A stretch of 64,000 bases of DNA from contig NC_134031.1 of assembly GCF_964204645.1 (NCBI RefSeq), positions 17,047,307 to 17,111,306 of the forward strand, in the 5' to 3' direction. The notes below the pieces were generated by a model that was not told where the DNA came from, ran no database searches, and was given only the letters and a program-made list of their open reading frames with translations. The position numbers and the translations under genes were made by a program. Numbering within the stretch: position 1 is the stretch's first letter; each line of letters starts with the position of its first letter. Shown here one piece after another: positions 62,901-64,000 of this stretch. The stretch is from Tubulanus polymorphus. Its lineage: Eukaryota > Nemertea > Palaeonemertea > Tubulaniformes > Tubulanidae.

Positions 62901-64000
62901 TTAACCCGGAATTGTAATTTTAGGTTGAATCTTTGATCGAAGAACGAGATCGAATGCAAAAACGACACGAAGAACTCGATGATATAATCTCACGGTTGAA
63001 CTACGAACTCGGTAATTAATTGATTACTAAACTACTACGTTAGGATATTGTATTCATATGTGTATTTCTTTTTAACCACGTAGCATTCAAGAATTTGGAA
63101 TTTGAAATTATGTATGAATATAGATATTCTGACAAGAAAATGATAATAGCAGAGATGCTAGTTTTCCGGAAATATCCGGAATTCCGGAAATTTAGGATCG
63201 CCGATGTCAATAAGACCAGGTCAAATACGGTAGTGGCTGGAATTGGAAAAAAGATATTCTTCTTCACCCGGATAGCGCGCGGCATAAGAAGGCAGCGAGG
63301 GATGTGAAGCACAACGAATGTCTGCCGTCGTATTTTCAGATGAAAGATGCCGATCGTCATACTGCATCTCCGGCGATGCAAAAACGCAAAATTTCTTCTG
63401 GGGGAGAATTTTTCAGACCCCCGTTCTAAATTCCGGAATTTTGGTACTTTGGCCCTAGCATCTCTGTAATAGGATAACTTGCTAAACGAAATAGTATTTT
63501 ATCAATAGTGAAATTCCTATGAACTTATTTGTCAGCTTTAATCTGTGCCTTGACGAATTTTCCCGCCCGATCTTCTTACAGCCAATCAGAATCCGTCCGC
63601 CGGCGAAGATCTACAGACGTTAGTTCAAGAGTTGAGCAGTCAGTTACAGAAGGTGAAACTCGACTACGAGGAATTGACCGCGAAATATCAAGCCCAAGTT
63701 CGCGATAATTCTCAGTTGAGCCGGTAAGTCAGTTAGACAAGAATAATCACTTAGCTAGAAATCAGGGAATTAAAGTCAATTAAAAGTGGTCACCCTGATG
63801 AGCTTCATGATGATTCATTAGTTTATTATCACTGACATGTACATTACGTGTGAATCATGAATAGAAATTATAGAAAAAAGGCCCAGCCCAAATTAAGACA
63901 TATAAGTCACTTAATAAATGAATAGAGTTAATGTAGATAAAATTTATACTTGAAATATTGTATTCAAAAGTGAATTTCTTTTTGACCATGCAGCGATCGA
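56959..64000 (+). CDS. GOLGA2: Golgin GM130, N-terminal part, cut by the window end
   Basis: Cis-Golgi coiled-coil tether that binds p115/USO1 through its basic N-terminus and GRASP65 through its C-terminus. Exons seen: 56959-57006, 58162-58269, 58725-58795, 59218-59535, 59685-59817, 60435-60515, 60605-60706, 60952-61045, 61433-61539, 61651-61709, 61957-62098, 62555-62755, 62924-63011, 63582-63723, and a fifteenth starting at 63994. All phases agree. The N-terminus MADVAREEKLAAARKKLKRF is the conserved basic p115-binding type. A Ser/Asn-rich linker follows, then GMQQLSRQINGLL, then the coiled coil with the diagnostic LQVHIQTIGILVAEKSEL. The later exons are heptad-rich (LQEKLNGKVSECANLNQTVK and so on). 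The donor of exon 1 (AAG|GTTCAA) is unusual. The C-terminal GRASP-binding part lies outside the window. Confidence 0.92.
57441..57513 (-). repeat. Degenerate tRNA-like sequence in GOLGA2 intron 1
   Basis: On the minus strand, GGTGGTCTAGTGGTATGATG resembles a Glu/Gly-type A box and GCCCGGGTTCGAGTC a B box. An anticodon-like stem GCTAG/CTGGC is present, but U33 is missing, the T stem has mismatches and the acceptor stem does not pair. It is a tRNA pseudogene or the head of a tRNA-derived SINE, not a working tRNA. Confidence 0.6.
58303..58457. mobile_element. Foldback element in GOLGA2 intron 2
   Basis: The left end CCCAATGCAGGCGACGCGGGG and the right end (CCCTGCGTCGTCGCGTGCATTGGG in two parts) are imperfect inverted copies about 24 bp long. 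The inside has further short inverted pieces (GAAACATGTTTC). Non-coding. Confidence 0.65.
62138..62355. mobile_element. Foldback MITE, family 2, second copy, in GOLGA2 intron 11
   Basis: The termini GCTTGCCAGGGTTTGATTGC and its complement (GCAATCAAACCCTGTCAAGC) are the same as those of the element at 12532-12622, with a longer unrelated interior of about 160 bp. The minus-strand ORF inside is not considered a gene. Confidence 0.78.

Overview
The window is eukaryotic and animal. Genes are split into many short exons with GT-AG introns, the DNA is AT-rich, and the introns and spacers are full of small foldback elements, microsatellites and minisatellites. The recognisable proteins (glutamine synthetase, mitochondrial ribosome recycling factor, RBM18, Pol I subunit RPA12, a Dispatched-family transporter, golgin GM130) and a DIRS-like tyrosine-recombinase element suggest a bilaterian invertebrate, probably marine. 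I cannot name the phylum. All exon models below were built by hand. Each complete model keeps one open frame across its splice junctions and sums to a multiple of three.

Layout. 0.6-3.4 kb: a small two-exon gene of unknown function (+) converging on glutamine synthetase (-). 3.4-10.3 kb: mostly non-coding, with one doubtful hydrophobic ORF near 8 kb. 10.4-22.5 kb: three tandem paralogues (+) of a secreted protein with three CUB-like domains, seven exons each, with identical intron phases. 22.6-26.7 kb: MRRF (-) and RBM18 (+), head to head. 27.3-28.4 kb: POLR1H/RPA12 (-). 29.6-33.3 kb: a secreted four-Ig-domain protein (+). 33.5-38.3 kb: a ten-exon Dispatched-like RND transporter (-).

39.7-51.1 kb is a repeat-rich accessory region. 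It holds a 1.6/1.4-kb tandem duplication of a gene-like block with different lesions in each copy, a pair of inverted 175-bp repeats beside G-rich tracts, and three and a half copies of an exon-like unit carrying CTG/GCT runs. 51.1-53.3 kb: decayed 3' half of a DIRS-like tyrosine-recombinase retroelement. 53.5-56.2 kb: two minisatellites and a foldback element. 57.0 kb to the end: the first fifteen exons of GOLGA2/GM130 (+), cut by the window edge.

The recognised housekeeping genes do not form one pathway. The most unusual content is the CUB-like gene family, whose domains have lost complementary disulfides and which appears to have duplicated together with a piece of the neighbouring MRRF gene; the Ig protein whose four domains share an extra cysteine pair; and the decaying gene-like arrays between 39.7 and 51 kb.
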